64,000 bases of DNA from Mesorhabditis belari (GCA_958450365.1 CAUEEP010000733.1:2004001-2068000), one strand, 5' to 3'; positions 23,992-36,659 are shown, numbered from the stretch's first letter. The notes: generated by a model not told the origin, from the letters alone. Numbers and translations: made by a program.

Positions 23992-24932
23992 CAGTTTCGT
24001 ACAAAGGTTTTGGGCCAGCGCCTCCCTCCACTTTTTTAGCAAAAAATGTCTTCGCGAGGATATTTATCAGACTCCAATAAGAATAGGATTATCAAATTTT
24101 CAAAAAACGTCTATAAGTTGAAATGCTACGTTCAAATCCGGCGAATATGAAGGGGCTTTGTGCAGTTCCATTGATTAGTAGAAGCTGACCCGGTAGATCT
24201 CGAGACATTGCAACTGGAAAGCTAAAAAAATTACAAATGAAAACAAAGACAATTCCCTACCCCATAACATGATGCTTTCCGGACCGAATTTCACTTGTTG
24301 TATTTGGAGTTGTATCGTTATCCTTTTGGTCGCCTGATCAAGAAATTTCCGGCTGGATGCTACATATTAATGTGAAAATGACCCTGTTCCAATCGTCGTA
24401 GCTCTTTGCAAAGGCCAACCTCTGCTTCCGATGTTTTGCACCTGTAAGCGGCTTCTTAGCCGGTCTCCTGGCAAGTAGTCCAAAACGATTCAACGACCTA
24501 TTGATGCTCCATCGCGAAATATCCTTGCCAGAAAGCGACTTCAACTCTGACCTCGTGGCTTGAGGTCAGATTCGAGCTCAATCGGTAGTTCCCTTGGGCG
24601 TTTGGTGGCCGTCCACATTTCACAGCTCTGTGAAGACTTTCTAAAAATAAAAATATTCAAAGAAAATGAAAGAAAAGCATTAAAATCATGAAAATAATCA
24701 ATTACATATTTTGCCCCAACACTTTTGTACCGTGTTTTTTTAAGTATCTCAACTTAAATGCGTTTTTCGAAAATTTGGTGAACTCTTGCACTTTGTTGCT
24801 TTGCGACTTGAAAACCAGATGAACGGCTATCCAAAACGACAGTTTCTTATTTTATTTGCCCTAGAGAGCAATGCTATTTTTTTGCTAAATGAGTGGAGGG
24901 AGGCGCTGGCCCTAGACTTTTGTACGAAACTG
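23992..24932 (-). mobile_element. Deleted Tc1-like element at the palindrome centre
   Basis: The ends begin CAGTTTCGTACAAA and are flanked by TA at 23,990 and 24,933. TIRs of about 55 bp include GGCCAGCGCCTCCCTCCACT. Inside, the minus strand keeps part of a Tc1-type DNA-binding region (24,544-24,338: NRFGLLARRPAKKPLTGAKH, then LAFAKSYDDWNRVIF) and an upstream piece near 24,560-24,640. The catalytic domain is gone. The palindrome arms meet at this element, so it separates them as a spacer. Confidence 0.78.
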
Positions 24933-25462
24933 TAATAACCAGATTTGTCGTTTCTATTCGGTTCGAAGCGCATTTTCGAAGCGGTCAATCGGGCACAGTA
25001 TTTATAAATTGACAATAATGGTCTCCGGGTTCAAAAATACATTTTCAGCAAAAGTCGAGAAACGGCTAGATTGTTTGTGCAAAAGAACAATCGAATGTAT
25101 TCGAATCTAAATTAAGTATACCGAGACCTTGTCGGAAATTAAAATGCATTGTTAAAGCTGTATTAGTTACATTGCTCATAATTCATTGGACCATGACCAT
25201 ACAGGGTGACAACAAATGGGCGAACATTTGGTGTCGTTTCATTCATTAGATTCATTTGTCTATGTTATAGTGCTTTGATATGTTTTCTTTGAAAACTTCT
25301 GTAAAGCTTTGGTTTTTAAACGTTCAGTTATCAAACTTCAATTTGAACTTCAGCTATCAAACTTGAATCAAACTTCCTTCTTGGTTGGGCAAGTTCAAGT
25401 GAGACCACTTATTTGCTACGGCAGCCGAGTATCTGTTTTAAACTAACAAACAGATCCAGAAG

Positions 25463-26228
25463 ACTCTGTGCTACAATGGATCCTCAATCGGGGAAATGGG
25501 TGTCAGCTGAGTGCTCATTTGCTCGACCGTTCTTGTGTTCAATTAACGGAGATGGTTTTTTAAAAGATTCTATGAAACAAAAAATGAGCAGGGTTTAGAG
25601 TTTCAGTGTCCTGATGGCTGGGTTTATAACGAGACTTTCGACTATTGCTACTATTTACAGGTAAAGAACACTTTCTTTCCCCTTACCAACAATCAAAATA
25701 AAACTGATATGATATCAGCTGCATTCAGAATTTCAACTATCCTGATGCTGTTCACTGGCAATTATACAATTGGACAACAGCCGAAGCCAATTGTCAACGA
25801 ATGGGATCACATTTAGTGTCGATTCATTCGAAAGCTGAAGATGACTTTGTCTACAGTATTAAATAGATATGTTTTGCTTTAGTCGCAAAATTCTTACAGG
25901 TCTTGTTACCTCAAATGTGAAAAACCTCACAATCGCTGCTCCTAACAACGATACGTGTGGCTATCCATATGCATGGATTGGCTATTACGGAAATGGAACT
26001 TTGGGAACGGGTACATGGACACCACACCTTATTACTGGATGGTTAGTAGCTTAGACTTTCGATGTTGAACCCAATTCGATTCAGATTGCAAATGATCTGT
26101 CTTGTAATTACCATTTTTGGGGTGGTAACTCGATCACTGCTATTTACGCCCGTTTCGTCTGCAAGATGCCTTCAAAAAGCCGCATTGCAAAGGAGAAGCT
26201 GAAAAAGAGAAACTTCAAGAACTTATGA
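25463..26228 (+). pseudogene. C-type lectin copy B', right arm, 5'-deleted
   Basis: Mirror of the intact lectin. Exons 1-3 and the start of exon 4 are missing, removed by the 826-bp deletion whose junction shares GACT with both flanks. What remains starts at LCATMDPQSGKW (25,463). A deletion near 26,020 removes the WTDGT end of the WIGYYG exon and shifts the frame. No start codon or signal peptide is available, so it is non-functional. Confidence 0.85.
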
Positions 26229-26461
26229 ATAAAATTATGCCTTAAAACAGATCGAACAGATCGAAGCGAACATGTCAAAAGTTCGCTAAAACTTAAAAAT
26301 TTTAAAATGCTATGTAAAATTAAAGAAAACATATTTAAAACGGAAAAAGTTAAGAAACACTATTAAAAAATTATATGATTTAAGAATTTACCAGGCCTAT
26401 TGTCTACATTTGCACTAGAACTATTCAAAAACAAATTTCACGCCCTAAAAAACCTAAATCC

Positions 26462-27195
26462 TTAACCCATTCGAAACTTCTGCAGCGAATAATCGCTGCA
26501 GCAAAAACTCAGGAACGGACCGCTGCAGCGATTATTCGCTGCAGCGCTAATTGAGCTATTTTCATTCAATTAATTGTTTTTTTTGCTGTTTTTCAGCATT
26601 ACATGTATATTCCAATTGTAGCAGATCTACAAGTTACGTGGGCAAAAAAGATGTTTCATATTTACCCGGAATCAATGCAGTCTCTGGTTTTGCATTGAAA
26701 TGTTCCATAATAGCTCTAATCTTATAAAGCCGATCTCCTGCAGGATCCAGTTCATTATCACAAAAACGCAGGTTGCGAAGAATAGATTCAAATTTTGCTC
26801 TTGACATAATGTGGGACATGTGGGAAAATCCTCCTAATCCTGGCCTGCTACTCCAGTAGTCACGAATCCTCGGTAATTTGACGATTCCCATTTGAAGCCA
26901 GGAAGAGCTTGAAAGACTTTGCATCGAAATCCTGCCAGTTTGTTTTCCTTTTTCCATGTTTATTAGATTCGCCTACTAAAATATTGTCGTCGATAAAATG
27001 AGAACAATAATCGATAGGATCTTGAAAAGTACTGAAGTCAAATCCAAATCGTTCTTCATCAAAAATAAATGGTGTAGGAGACTCTCTTACATCTTTCCAA
27101 CCATAAATAAACTGCTTCGGAGTCAAAAATGTCAAAAAAGGACTTGGTCCGTAGACGAAAAAAAAGAAAAAACGCTGCGGTTTCGAATGGGTTAA
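26462..27195 (-). mobile_element. PiggyBac-type mini-element (right arm)
   Basis: Mirror of 20,902-21,631, again bounded by TTAA. In this arm the N-terminal frame (27,135-26,860) starts MTFLTPKQFIYGW and is not broken by the single-base deletion seen on the left. The second frame (26,957-26,634) is identical. Confidence 0.85.
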
Positions 27196-27522
27196 ATAAA
27201 ACTATCCATTACTACATTTTAAGAAAATTTTGCACATTTTTTTTCGCGCGGCCTTTATAGCTTTGCTTAAAAAGCGCACCTTTTAGAAAACGCGTTGTCG
27301 GAAGTTGTCGGATCAATTGTCCGACAAAAAAGTTGTCAAGACAAATTGTCTGTCAACAAGGAGCACACTCTATTTCCAACAATGGCGCAAAAGTACCCGA
27401 ATTTCGAATTTTTCCATCTCTTTCCTACAAAGTAAAAAGTTAAAAATAAATAGTTAAATACACGACAACTTAATCAAATATGAAAGAGCAGATCAAATGC
27501 TACAAAATAAATATGACACGTA

Positions 27523-28200
27523 CAGTAGCGGACATAATTTTGGAAACTTTTGTTTTTTCTAAAAAAATTTTCTTAGTAAAATTTGATTCGGTATGTTTAC
27601 TAGCGAAAATATGTAGACCTAAAAAGCACGTAATAATCCATAGACAGAACTACTGAACTTTTTGAAAACTATTATTTTTAATGCATTTATCTATAAACCT
27701 AGAGGACATAAATTTGGAAACTTTTTGAAAACTATTATTTCTAATGCAAGTGTATTACTTTTTTGTTCTATTTTTATCTTTTTAAACCTCTACTAATTAT
27801 TTTAACTTTTTTTATAGATGGGCAGCAAGAAAGAGACTTCAACAGAGAAACGCAAAGATGTTGTATGGATGCACGAAAATAGGCAGAAGCAGACATTTAT
27901 CGTTCGATCTCTTGGTCTTTCAAAGAGTACTGTATCAAAAATTTTAAAAAGATACGCTCGAACTGGAACAGCAAATGCTCATAAGCATACGGGAAAACAC
28001 AGAAAGACCACAAAACGAGATGGTTTGCAGATGAAAACTCTTTCAAAGGCTGATCCAAAGAAGTCATCGGTCGAGATTTACGCCGATTTGCCTGACAAAG
28101 TCAAAAAGTAAATTAGTTCAAAGACAGTACAACGTCGTTTACCCGGATTTGGATTGTTTGGTCGACGTCCTGCTCATAAGCCACTGATCTCTGCAAAGAT
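27523..28200 (+). mobile_element. Truncated Tc1-like element (right arm)
   Basis: Mirror of 19,897-20,574. The intact end starts CAGTAGCGGACATAATTTTG at 27,523. The transposase N-terminus runs 27,818-28,111. The 3' side is fused to lectin exon 4. Confidence 0.8.
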
Positions 28201-30186
28201 CTCGACCGTTCTTGTGTTCAATTAACGGAGATGGTTTTTTAAAAGATTCTATGAAACAAAAAATGAGCAGGGTTTAGAGTTTCAGTGTCCTGATGGCTGG
28301 GTTTATAACGAGACTTTCGACTATTGCTACTATTAGGTTGGCAACTTAATAATGACGCGTTTATGTAACAAATCATTTATTTTAAAAAAACACAAAAGAA
28401 GAGCCTTCAATTCAAAAGGTATTCTCCATTAGTATCTATGACTTCTTCCCATCTTCTGCGCAAATCCCGGATCTCATCCTCGAAGAACTTGGGAGTTTTT
28501 GAGGTGAAGTAGTCATTCACTGCTTTTATGATCCGAGCATGATCATCGAACTTTTCTCCCTTCAAAAAGTGCTTCAGCGACCCGAAACAAAAAGTAATCT
28601 GAAGGAGCCAGATCAGGTGAATAAGACGCGTGGGGCAAAACTTTCCAGCCAAGTTCCACGATTTTCTTATAAGTGATCTTTGCAGTGTGAGATTTTGGGT
28701 TCTCGCGTAAAAATCTGACTCTCTCCGGTTTGAGCCCCAATTTCTTCAAAGACTCGTTAACTCTCATTAATTGCTTCGAATAAAGATCAGCATCGACGAT
28801 TTGGCCAGGTTTAGCACTTCATAATGCACCAATCCCTTGAAGTTCCACCAGCAACAGAGCATTATCTTCTTCCCATGGATATCAGGTTTGGGAGTGGTTT
28901 GAGGGGACTGCCCAGCAGATAGCCATTGATTTTTGCGTTTAACGTTCTCGTGGTTGATCCACGTTTCGTCAGAAGTGAAAAAAGTCGTTCGATTTACATT
29001 TTTGTAGCAAAATTGAGGCGACATTGACACGGGCCATTTTGTTGCTTTGGGTCAATTCGTGAGGAACTCATTTTCCAACACGATTCTTTTTCCCAAGTGT
29101 GTAAATAGTTTTCGATTGTCGTATGGGATACTTAAAATATTTCTGCCAACTCACGAACGGTGAGTGTTGGGCAATCTTCAATTAAGGCGAGCAAGTCATC
29201 GTCGACCACTTCTGGAGGATGTCCTTGGTGTGGCTCGTCTACGAGGCTTCCATCGCCGCCTTGGAATCTTTGAAACCATCGTTGACATTGCCGAATGTGT
29301 ATACTTTCCTCTCCAAAACAGTGATGATCGTGCGATAAGATTCAGCTGGAGATTTTCCTTGTTTAAAATCGTAGAACAATACAGCTCGAATACGGAATTT
29401 TTTGTCCTCCATTTTTTGCCAAAAAGCGAATGGTGAAATTTGTAGCACCAAATGCTATTTATGCAGACATCTTTTACTTTGTATATATGCAAAAAGAGGG
29501 AAGAAACGGTGCTTGAAATTACAAAAAACATGTTAAGTAGTGACGCGTCATTATTAAGTTGCCAACCTAATATTTACAGGTAAAGAACACTTTCTTTCCC
29601 CTTACCAACAATCAAAATAAAACTGATATGATATCAGCTGCATTCAGAATTTCAACTATCCTGATGCTGTTCACTGGCAATTATACAATTGGACAACAGC
29701 CGAAGCCAATTGTCAACGAATGGGATCACATTTAGTGTCGATTCATTCGAAAGCTGAGGATGACTTTGTCTACAGTATTAAATAGATATGTTTTGCTTTA
29801 GTCGCAAAATTCTTACAGGTCTTGTTACCTCAAATGTGAAAAACCTCACAATCGCTGCTCCTAACAACGATACGTGTGGCTATCAATATGCATGGATTGG
29901 CTATTACGGAAATGGAACTTTGGGAACGGGTACATGGACTGATGGGACACAAGTCGATTATTTTGGTCAGACGGCGACCACCACACCTTATTACTGGCTG
30001 GTTAGTAGCTTTGGTTTCGATGTTGAACCCAATTCGATTCAGATTGCAAATGATCTTTCTTGTAATTACCATTTTTGGACTTACGACGTGATCTCAACTC
30101 CTTTCGCCCGTTTCGTCTGCAAGATGCCTTCAAAAAGCCGCATTGCAAAGGAGAAGCTGAAAAAAAGAAACTTCAAGAACTTATGA
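28201..30186 (+). pseudogene. C-type lectin copy A', right arm, split by mariner
   Basis: Mirror of copy A: 28,201-28,332 plus 29,571-30,186, interrupted by the mariner. The exon carrying ARFVCKMPSKSRIAKEKLKK keeps its frame here, unlike in the left arm. Upstream exons are lacking. Confidence 0.85.
28333..29570 (-). mobile_element. Mariner element in lectin copy A' (right arm)
   Basis: Mirror of 18,527-19,764, the same length and almost the same sequence. One visible difference is ATAAG versus ATGAG in the transposase C-terminus near 28,473. It shares the same frameshifts, so they arose before the arms were duplicated. Confidence 0.88.
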
Positions 30187-30734
30187 ATAAAATTATGCCT
30201 TAAAACAGATCGAAATTCAAGTTCAAAAAAGTCGCTCGACGAGTCGTGAAAAATAGCCTCTACTTCTTTAAGAACAAGTCATTATATGTAGCAAAAAAGA
30301 AATCTTCATTCAGAGAAAAAATGAGAAGTGGCGGAAATCTCATTTCGGGTATAATCTTTAAACCACTTATCCATGAAAACAGGCACGCACAACGAAAAAC
30401 AAAAAACCGTTTTAAAACCAGGATGACTTGAAATACTTGGCCTACGCTTCAGTTTATATAGGTTAAGTACCGTAGTACTGGACAGAGGAAGAGCTCATCT
30501 TTCTTCTTGATAGGAAGTGGGCACAAGTTGAAGAATCTCAGGTGGGGCAGCTCGATTTTTCAAACTCCGGTGCCAAAATGAATATTTTGGGTGGGCAAAT
30601 TTTTGATAGTTTTTCACTTTTTCTGGCTTTCATAATTCGTACATGAATTTTCTAAGCCACCATGGCTGCCGCCATCATGAAATTTTTGCCACAAAATTAA
30701 AACTTTTCATCGGTATCGTGGTGCATAATAAACC

Positions 30735-31103
30735 CTACAGTACGTTGCAAAATGATAGGACTTTCTTGAAAACTAAAGCTTCGGTTAAAATTTGGTTCCA
30801 TTAGAAATTTTTATTCATTTTTACGTTAATATTTGTTTTTAAGTTTAGTTCAATTTCTAAAATTTTGACCACAAAAAGTTTATTCGAAGGCAAACACTCA
30901 AAAAGAGACACTAGAATCGGTGAGATCTTCAAAATGATTCCAGAAGCTGGTTCTGATTCTTGGCAATAAATTCTCAAAGTTTATTCAATTTTTGAGTAAA
31001 AAATTTCAGAAGAATCGATGGTTTGGTTCTTAAGAAATTTTTAGTTATTTAAAATCAAAAATCGCAAAAATCGAGGGTGGTCCTATCATTTTGCAACGTA
31101 CTG
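30735..31103. mobile_element. MITE of the Tc3-like family (right arm)
   Basis: Mirror of 16,994-17,361 with the same CAGTACGTTGCAAAATGATA ends and flanking TA. Confidence 0.8.
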
Positions 31104-31829
31104 TATGAGGATAACTACAAATTTCAATAAGACACATGATTGATCAGCGTTTTCTTGGAAAAAGAGACACTCCTTCAAAACAGGCAAGTCGAAAATCTCT
31201 TATTGTGAAAATCTCAGGCGGGACCGCGGCACATACAGCGTATGCCAAAAAAATAGGTTGAGCTCGATTTCTCAAACTCCGGTGCCAGGTTATAATGTAG
31301 ATGAATGAAGTGCTTGCCCATAAAAGTCTATTTATTAACTCTAATATGACACGACGATGCCAGTACGAAGTTCTAATTTTATGGCAAAAGTCTCATGGTG
31401 GTGTTGACCATGGTGGCTCAGAAATTTAATATCGCGGACGAATCGGGATCATGAATTTGGGAAAAGTTGAAAAAATATCAAAAAATAATCAAAAAAATAA
31501 TTAAACATTGATTTTCCAAAACCTTTCTTTAAAAGTAATCTTCTTGAAATGCTTTTTCAGTTCATTTTCTTTATTTGTATTTGACTATTATACCCCCGCT
31601 TGAAAACATGCAGACTAGAATCTTGTTAATAAAAGTATGGTCATTTGAATGGTGAGAAGAAATCACGGTGCTAATTAAATTCTTTAGCAAGTTCTTGCAA
31701 ATTCAAAGCGGATTTTGCTATTTACAGTCAATTTTGATCTTCCTTAACATTTTGAAAAGTAAAATAGGGTTCCTCGAACCCACTTTTACCGGGGCCAAGA
31801 TATGACATCAAAAAGTGATTGCCTTCAGC

Positions 31830-32900
31830 ACAAATCTCGAGCTGGGTCTTTGGACGTGAAGACCCCACAAAAAGGTCTATTTCTGGTTTTTGTACTGCGG
31901 GAAAATGGAAAGAGAAAATCGACGAGACAAGGCTTTTTTGACCAATTTCCCGGCGTTCTAATTGACCCAAAAAGGTTGAGCTTTCTTAAAGTTTGACCAA
32001 CGAGCGATGTGACTGCTGATTGAGGCACTTTTAGATTGTCATTTAGGTTTTAAAGTATTGAATTTAATTAATTTTAATAAAATATCTACAAATTTGCTCG
32101 TATTTCCCGCTTTTCTCGAACTAATTTTTGCTTAGAAAACCACGAAAAATGACATATCGCCGTGGGGTGTTTGGGGCGAGCTCATTCCGAAGCCCAGTAA
32201 GGGTCAAAAATTAGCTCTGGTCAAAAAATCTTTTTTGTATTAATGATGCTGAGAATTAGAGCTTTCAAATGGTATATAATACATGCTACTTCTGTAGAAA
32301 ATATTTTCGGAAAAGAATACCTTTCCAAAAACTGGTTGCCATAATTTTGGATCACCCTATAAAGCAATCGTGACGAGTTTTCAGGGTAGCTTCAGAAGCC
32401 AGTAGGTCAGCCTGTAGGCCTAAAAGCCAGGTTCTTGGTCTGACGGTTGGCTGACCCGAGATTTGCACAGACTAAACTAGGACAGAATATAATCAGTCTC
32501 ATCTTGACCTGCCTTTGTTGGCGTTTTGAAATGCCCTTACGTTCGGTCACGAGCAACCCATTCTTAATGCCCCAAGTGTTTTGCCCAAGAAAATTTTTTC
32601 GGAAAAGAATACCTTTCCAAAAACTGGTTGCCATAATTTTGGTCACCCTGTACACTTAAGTTGTGAAACTCTAGTGGAGCTCGTAGTGGACTGGTAGCCA
32701 GTATTTGTGGTATGCACTTGAAGTGTCTTTCTCCACCTTTTTTATGACCTTTTTGACAAAGTTCAATGGGAACTCGATAATTTTGATGTTTGAATTAACT
32801 TCTGAAAAACGGAAAAACGAAGATCAGAGTTACGCAATATGAGTGGTTAGGTTCAGTAAAAAAACAAAAGAGTTTATTAGTTTATTTCCAAACGTAGTTT
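31830..32900. other. Non-coding interval with a repeated 60-bp motif
   Basis: No gene is found. A motif containing AAGAATACCTTTCCAAAAAC and ending in GGTCACCCT occurs twice in direct orientation (about 32,300-32,355 and 32,598-32,652), so it is probably a small repeat family. The first several hundred bases beyond the palindrome hold only short, unconvincing frames. Confidence 0.4.
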
Positions 32901-32916
32901 ATTTCCAAATTTCTAT

Positions 32917-35900
32917 TCAGTCCCAAAATGATAGGAAAACAATGAAATTGGTCACGTTGATGATTTGGAAGAAAGTGAAAAGACCGAAATGTCGAGAGAG
33001 AACAAAATGGCGAATAGACTGTTGAATAGTTCTGAAAAGGATCACAGGCACACATAGTAGAGCAATTTTAGTAAAAAGCCGAACCTCCTATTCTCCTCGT
33101 TTTCGACACTTTTCGTGCGTTTGTCGGGGAAAGCGACCAGGATCACACAGGAGACCGATATTAGAAAGACGCAAATCAACACAAAGATGCCTAGAAAGGT
33201 TCTTGATCTCTTGTTATTAGGTTGAGTACTAAGTCTTTCACTCAAATTCAGTTTCTAATTGAATAAGTCTCAGACTACCAAATAAAATACGGTTTCTTTT
33301 ATTGGATAGCCCAATCACTTCTCTTGCAAATGACTTTTGAAAGTTTATGAAAAGCTTTGTTTGGAAGGCTTTTCATTAACAAGAAGCCGAGTGTTCAAAA
33401 ACGATCAGGTCCGATGAGGTGATTAGATCCGTTTCTTCCAATGAAACCTATTTTGATAATAAAATAAAAAAGATAATGCACAAAAAGTTCAGTCTACAAC
33501 CAGAATTCCAGAACAATCCGTTTCGCGATTTTCTGTATGTGCTCATTTTTCAATATTTTTAAAAAAGAGTAGTTTTCGTTCTCGCAGACTATTCTAAAAT
33601 ATTAATAATTGTCTAAAAATGGCAAAAAGTAAACGATAAACATTTATAATGAAAGAAATTTGGTATTTGCTAGTTTGAGACTCGTTCATTTCAATAATGA
33701 AATGAGGAGTGCAAGACTTAGTACTCAAACTAATAGTTCTAATGGTGTAACCCATTTTTAGCACTTATGCTCTTGTTTAGTCTTATGGTCAACGAAATCT
33801 ATCCGGATCGCCTTAAACAGTGCAAAGTTCTGGAATTTTGGTTGTAGACTGAACTTTTTGTGTATTATCTTTTTTATTTTATCATCAAAATAGGTTTCAT
33901 TGGAAGAAACGGGCCAAATCACCTCAGCGGACCTGATCGTTTTTGAACACTCGGCTTCTTGTTAATGAAAAGCCTTCCAAACAAAGCTTTTCATAAACTT
34001 TCAAAAGTCATTTGCAAGAGAAGTGATTGGGCTATCCAATAAAAGAAACCGTATCTTATTTGCTAGTTTGAGACTCGTTCATTTCGATAATGAAATGAGG
34101 AGTGCAAGACTTAGTACTCAAACAAATAGCTATCAAAATTTATCTGATAAGGAAGTGAATAATGTTAAGAGTCTGAAGCTTACCCAATAGTGGAAATCGT
34201 TGCGTTTTCGGCATTTGCTCGGAGACCATTTGAATGAATGTGGTCATCGACATCATACTCGTCAAAGCAATGCTCAACTAAAACTAGCTTTGTAAATAGC
34301 AAGATCCAGATGCCTATTTATGAGCTAACAAAATTGGCATGATTGGCTAGCCTTCTCTTGCCTTTGCTAGTTGCTCTTCTCTTAAATTCGTTGTCCAGAA
34401 ACATCCAATAATTGACAAAAAGGTCAGCAAAAAGCATGGCAAAGTGATCACATAAATGTAGAAACTTGGTTCACGTCTCAACTTTAGAGTGAATACAATC
34501 TAAAGCACTGTTTTGTCGGAATTCAGAGTTTCTTACGTAATTACAAGCTCCCTCATATAGTTGATGCTCAGTCATTTCGACTATCAGATCCACGATACTC
34601 CATTCACCATTGCCCTGAAAAAGTTTAGAAATATTAAGGTAATAGAAATCTTACCGCTGGTCCAACGTCGAGATATTTTGAAAAGAGTTAAACTTCTTGG
34701 GGAGCATAGGCAGTCGTCATGAAGTACAGAAAACAGTTCTGCGTGTCGAAGGGGAACTTTTGAACCTGGCAGTGTTATTAGCAATAAAATTTCGTTATCC
34801 GTACATTTGTTGGACAGGACGATTGAAATCGAACGAACATCTCATAGTAAACCGATCCATTTGAATATAGTCGGCATTGTCGGAATTGGTCTGGGTAGAC
34901 TTGTTCGGCAGTGAGACTAGATTAATTTTAGGGTGTAACATAAATAACTCGATGTTTTGGAACAAAAAGTGGGTCTTAAAAAATGTTGGCTGAACCAAAT
35001 GAAATCTATTAGATCGGAAAGGTCAAAGTGAGAATTTTTTCTTTTCTTCTGATCTTCTGATCAGTATTTCCCAGCATCAAAAGCATTCAGATAAAAAGAG
35101 ATTTGTTTACGCTACTCTTCAAATATTGATTACTAAAAACCCCCAAATGGAATATTGGTATTTTCTGTTTTACCGTATTTCCTATCGAGCAAAATTTGCA
35201 TTAAGACTTCATTTCAAAGATTTCACATCATTCTTTCCTTATCTTTTCACTTTGTTCTGATCGTTTCCCTCTTTTTCCTCTTTTCTCTCATTCAACTCGT
35301 TCATCTTCTTCACTCTTTCCCCCCTTTTCATTGTGAAATCTTTATACTTTCTTTCGAAATACCCGCTTGCTTTTCTTTTTTTGTTTAAATGTGAGAAATT
35401 TTGGCTTTGGTTATAAAAGAGGCTTTTTTCATAACCAAATTCATAACAAAAGAGTCTTTCATAACCAGAAATAATCGAAAGAAGCCTTTTTGACTTTTTG
35501 ACTCGAACTTTACCTCGAATAAGGAAAAATAACTTTAAAAAACATAAATCTTTTAAATTTGATCTACTAAGAGTCAAAGAACTAAACCGTTTCTGTAAAT
35601 TACCGTATTTCTTCGAATAGAAGACCGGGTAAAGAGTATCATCGCGTACGCCGGCGTAGCAGCCCTTTTTAAAATTTCTTTTCTGCATAAAAGCTTTCAA
35701 TGAAGTGCTATAGAGCTGGAAAATGGCTCAAAAATCTGTTAGCTCATGTGGTATTTTTGAGTCATTTTCCAGCCCTATAGCACTTCATTGAAAGCTTTTA
35801 TGCAGAAAAGAAATTTTAAAAAGGGCTGCTACCTAGGGGTACGCGATGATACTCTTTACCCGGTCTTCTATTCGAAGAAATACGGTATGCATACTTTTAT

Positions 35901-36632
35901 TAACGTAAACTAGTAAGCATAAAACCTGGTAGTAAGGTCAAATTGATAGTAATCATTAGGCATGGCTATCCAACCTTCCAAACTTGGATCTTTTCGATCT
36001 GATATCTATGTAAGCAGTAATAGAGCCTGTTTGTGTTAGTAAAAGAAGCTATTAGTAATAGAAAAAGCTTGTTAGTAAGAGAACCTGTTTGTGGCAAAAG
36101 TATCCGGTGCCCATAACTGGTCGCAATTCAAATAAATCTTTTCGAGTCCATCGTATTCAGAGGAATTCCAAGCTAATCTCCAATCGGTCCAAGATATCTC
36201 CAATTCTACATAGGTGTCCAAAATTTGATGAGCCACATCCTGGCATACTGAAATTTTAATGGAAAACAGCTAAATTATCAAACCAAATCCACCAGGTACA
36301 ACATTTGCATTTTGATGACAGTTTGAAAGCGATCTTCTTCTAAATATGCAAAGATTTTTGTAGAAAACTGCCCAAACTTGATGCATTCGTTTGTTGAAAA
36401 CCATTCAATGGAGCCAAATCTTTGTGGTATTTTCTACTAGTGAAGATTTCTTCATAGAGTTCATTCGCTCGATTTAAAGATAGGGAGTGATTTCCTGCAA
36501 ATGGGATTTGATTAGAGCCAACTTCAAGAAGCTACCATTTGCTCCAAATATCTGAAAGTTTACATTGGTTGTGTTATCGCAAAATACATTATTCAGCAAT
36601 ATTAATATAGAAAAGTTTACAAGAGAATACAT
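32917..36632 (-). CDS. Cys-loop ligand-gated ion channel (lgc-type), 11 exons, one in-frame TAA
   Basis: Exons: 36632-36536, 36494-36402, 36339-36293, 36239-36085, 34916-34805, 34765-34655, 34614-34537, 34499-34362, 34277-34184, 33190-33085, 33031-32917. They make 1,146 bp, 382 codons, all in phase. Exon 1 gives a signal peptide (MYSLVNFSILILLNNVFC). The extracellular part has ISWTDWRLAWNSSEYDG, LWAPDTF and a Cys-loop with 13 residues between cysteines (CPTNVQKFPFDTQNC). TM1 is FYIYVITLPCFLLTFLSII, M2 is LSIALTSMMSMTTFIQMV, M3 is in exon 10 and M4 (FGLFTFFQIINVTNFIVFLS) ends the protein. A TAA at 34,688-34,690 interrupts exon 6. Intron 8 uses a GC donor (AAG|GCAAGA). The exon 3/4 junction is uncertain. 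Ion choice cannot be told. It may be a young pseudogene or a null allele. Confidence 0.8.
33217..34126. mobile_element. Long-TIR element inside channel intron 9
   Basis: Inverted arms of about 280 bp start TTAGGTTGAGTACTAAGTCT on the left and, inverted, TTTGTTTGAGTACTAAGTCT on the right. TA flanks both sides. A third partial copy of the right end sits inside (33,660-33,737). No transposase. The mariner-like TTAGGTTG start suggests a mariner-mobilised MITE. Confidence 0.7.
35601..35887. mobile_element. Foldback element inside channel intron 4
   Basis: A near-complete palindrome whose ends read TACCGTATTTCTTCGAATAG and the inverse. Arms of about 130 bp flank a short centre containing AAAATCTGTTAGCTCATGTG. 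It would fold into a long hairpin in the channel pre-mRNA. Confidence 0.75.
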
Positions 36633-36659
36633 CGACTTTTACGAATTTTGAAACATTTC

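Larger units (their letters stand above)
24933..31826. repeat. Right arm of large palindrome
   Basis: Inverted counterpart of 16,290-23,991. It lacks the left-arm segment 22,673-23,499 (about 826 bp), the deletion junction lying near 25,462. It also carries a deletion of about 39 bp in the inner lectin copy. The outermost 300 bp diverge more than the rest. Confidence 0.92.

Noticed and set aside
29830..30072. Minus-strand frame opposite the lectin exon
   Set aside because: Shadow of the second lectin domain exon on the other strand.
35239..35700. 153-codon minus-strand frame in the channel intron
   Set aside because: It runs into a foldback arm, is Lys/Phe-rich by AT composition, and has no domain or splice logic.
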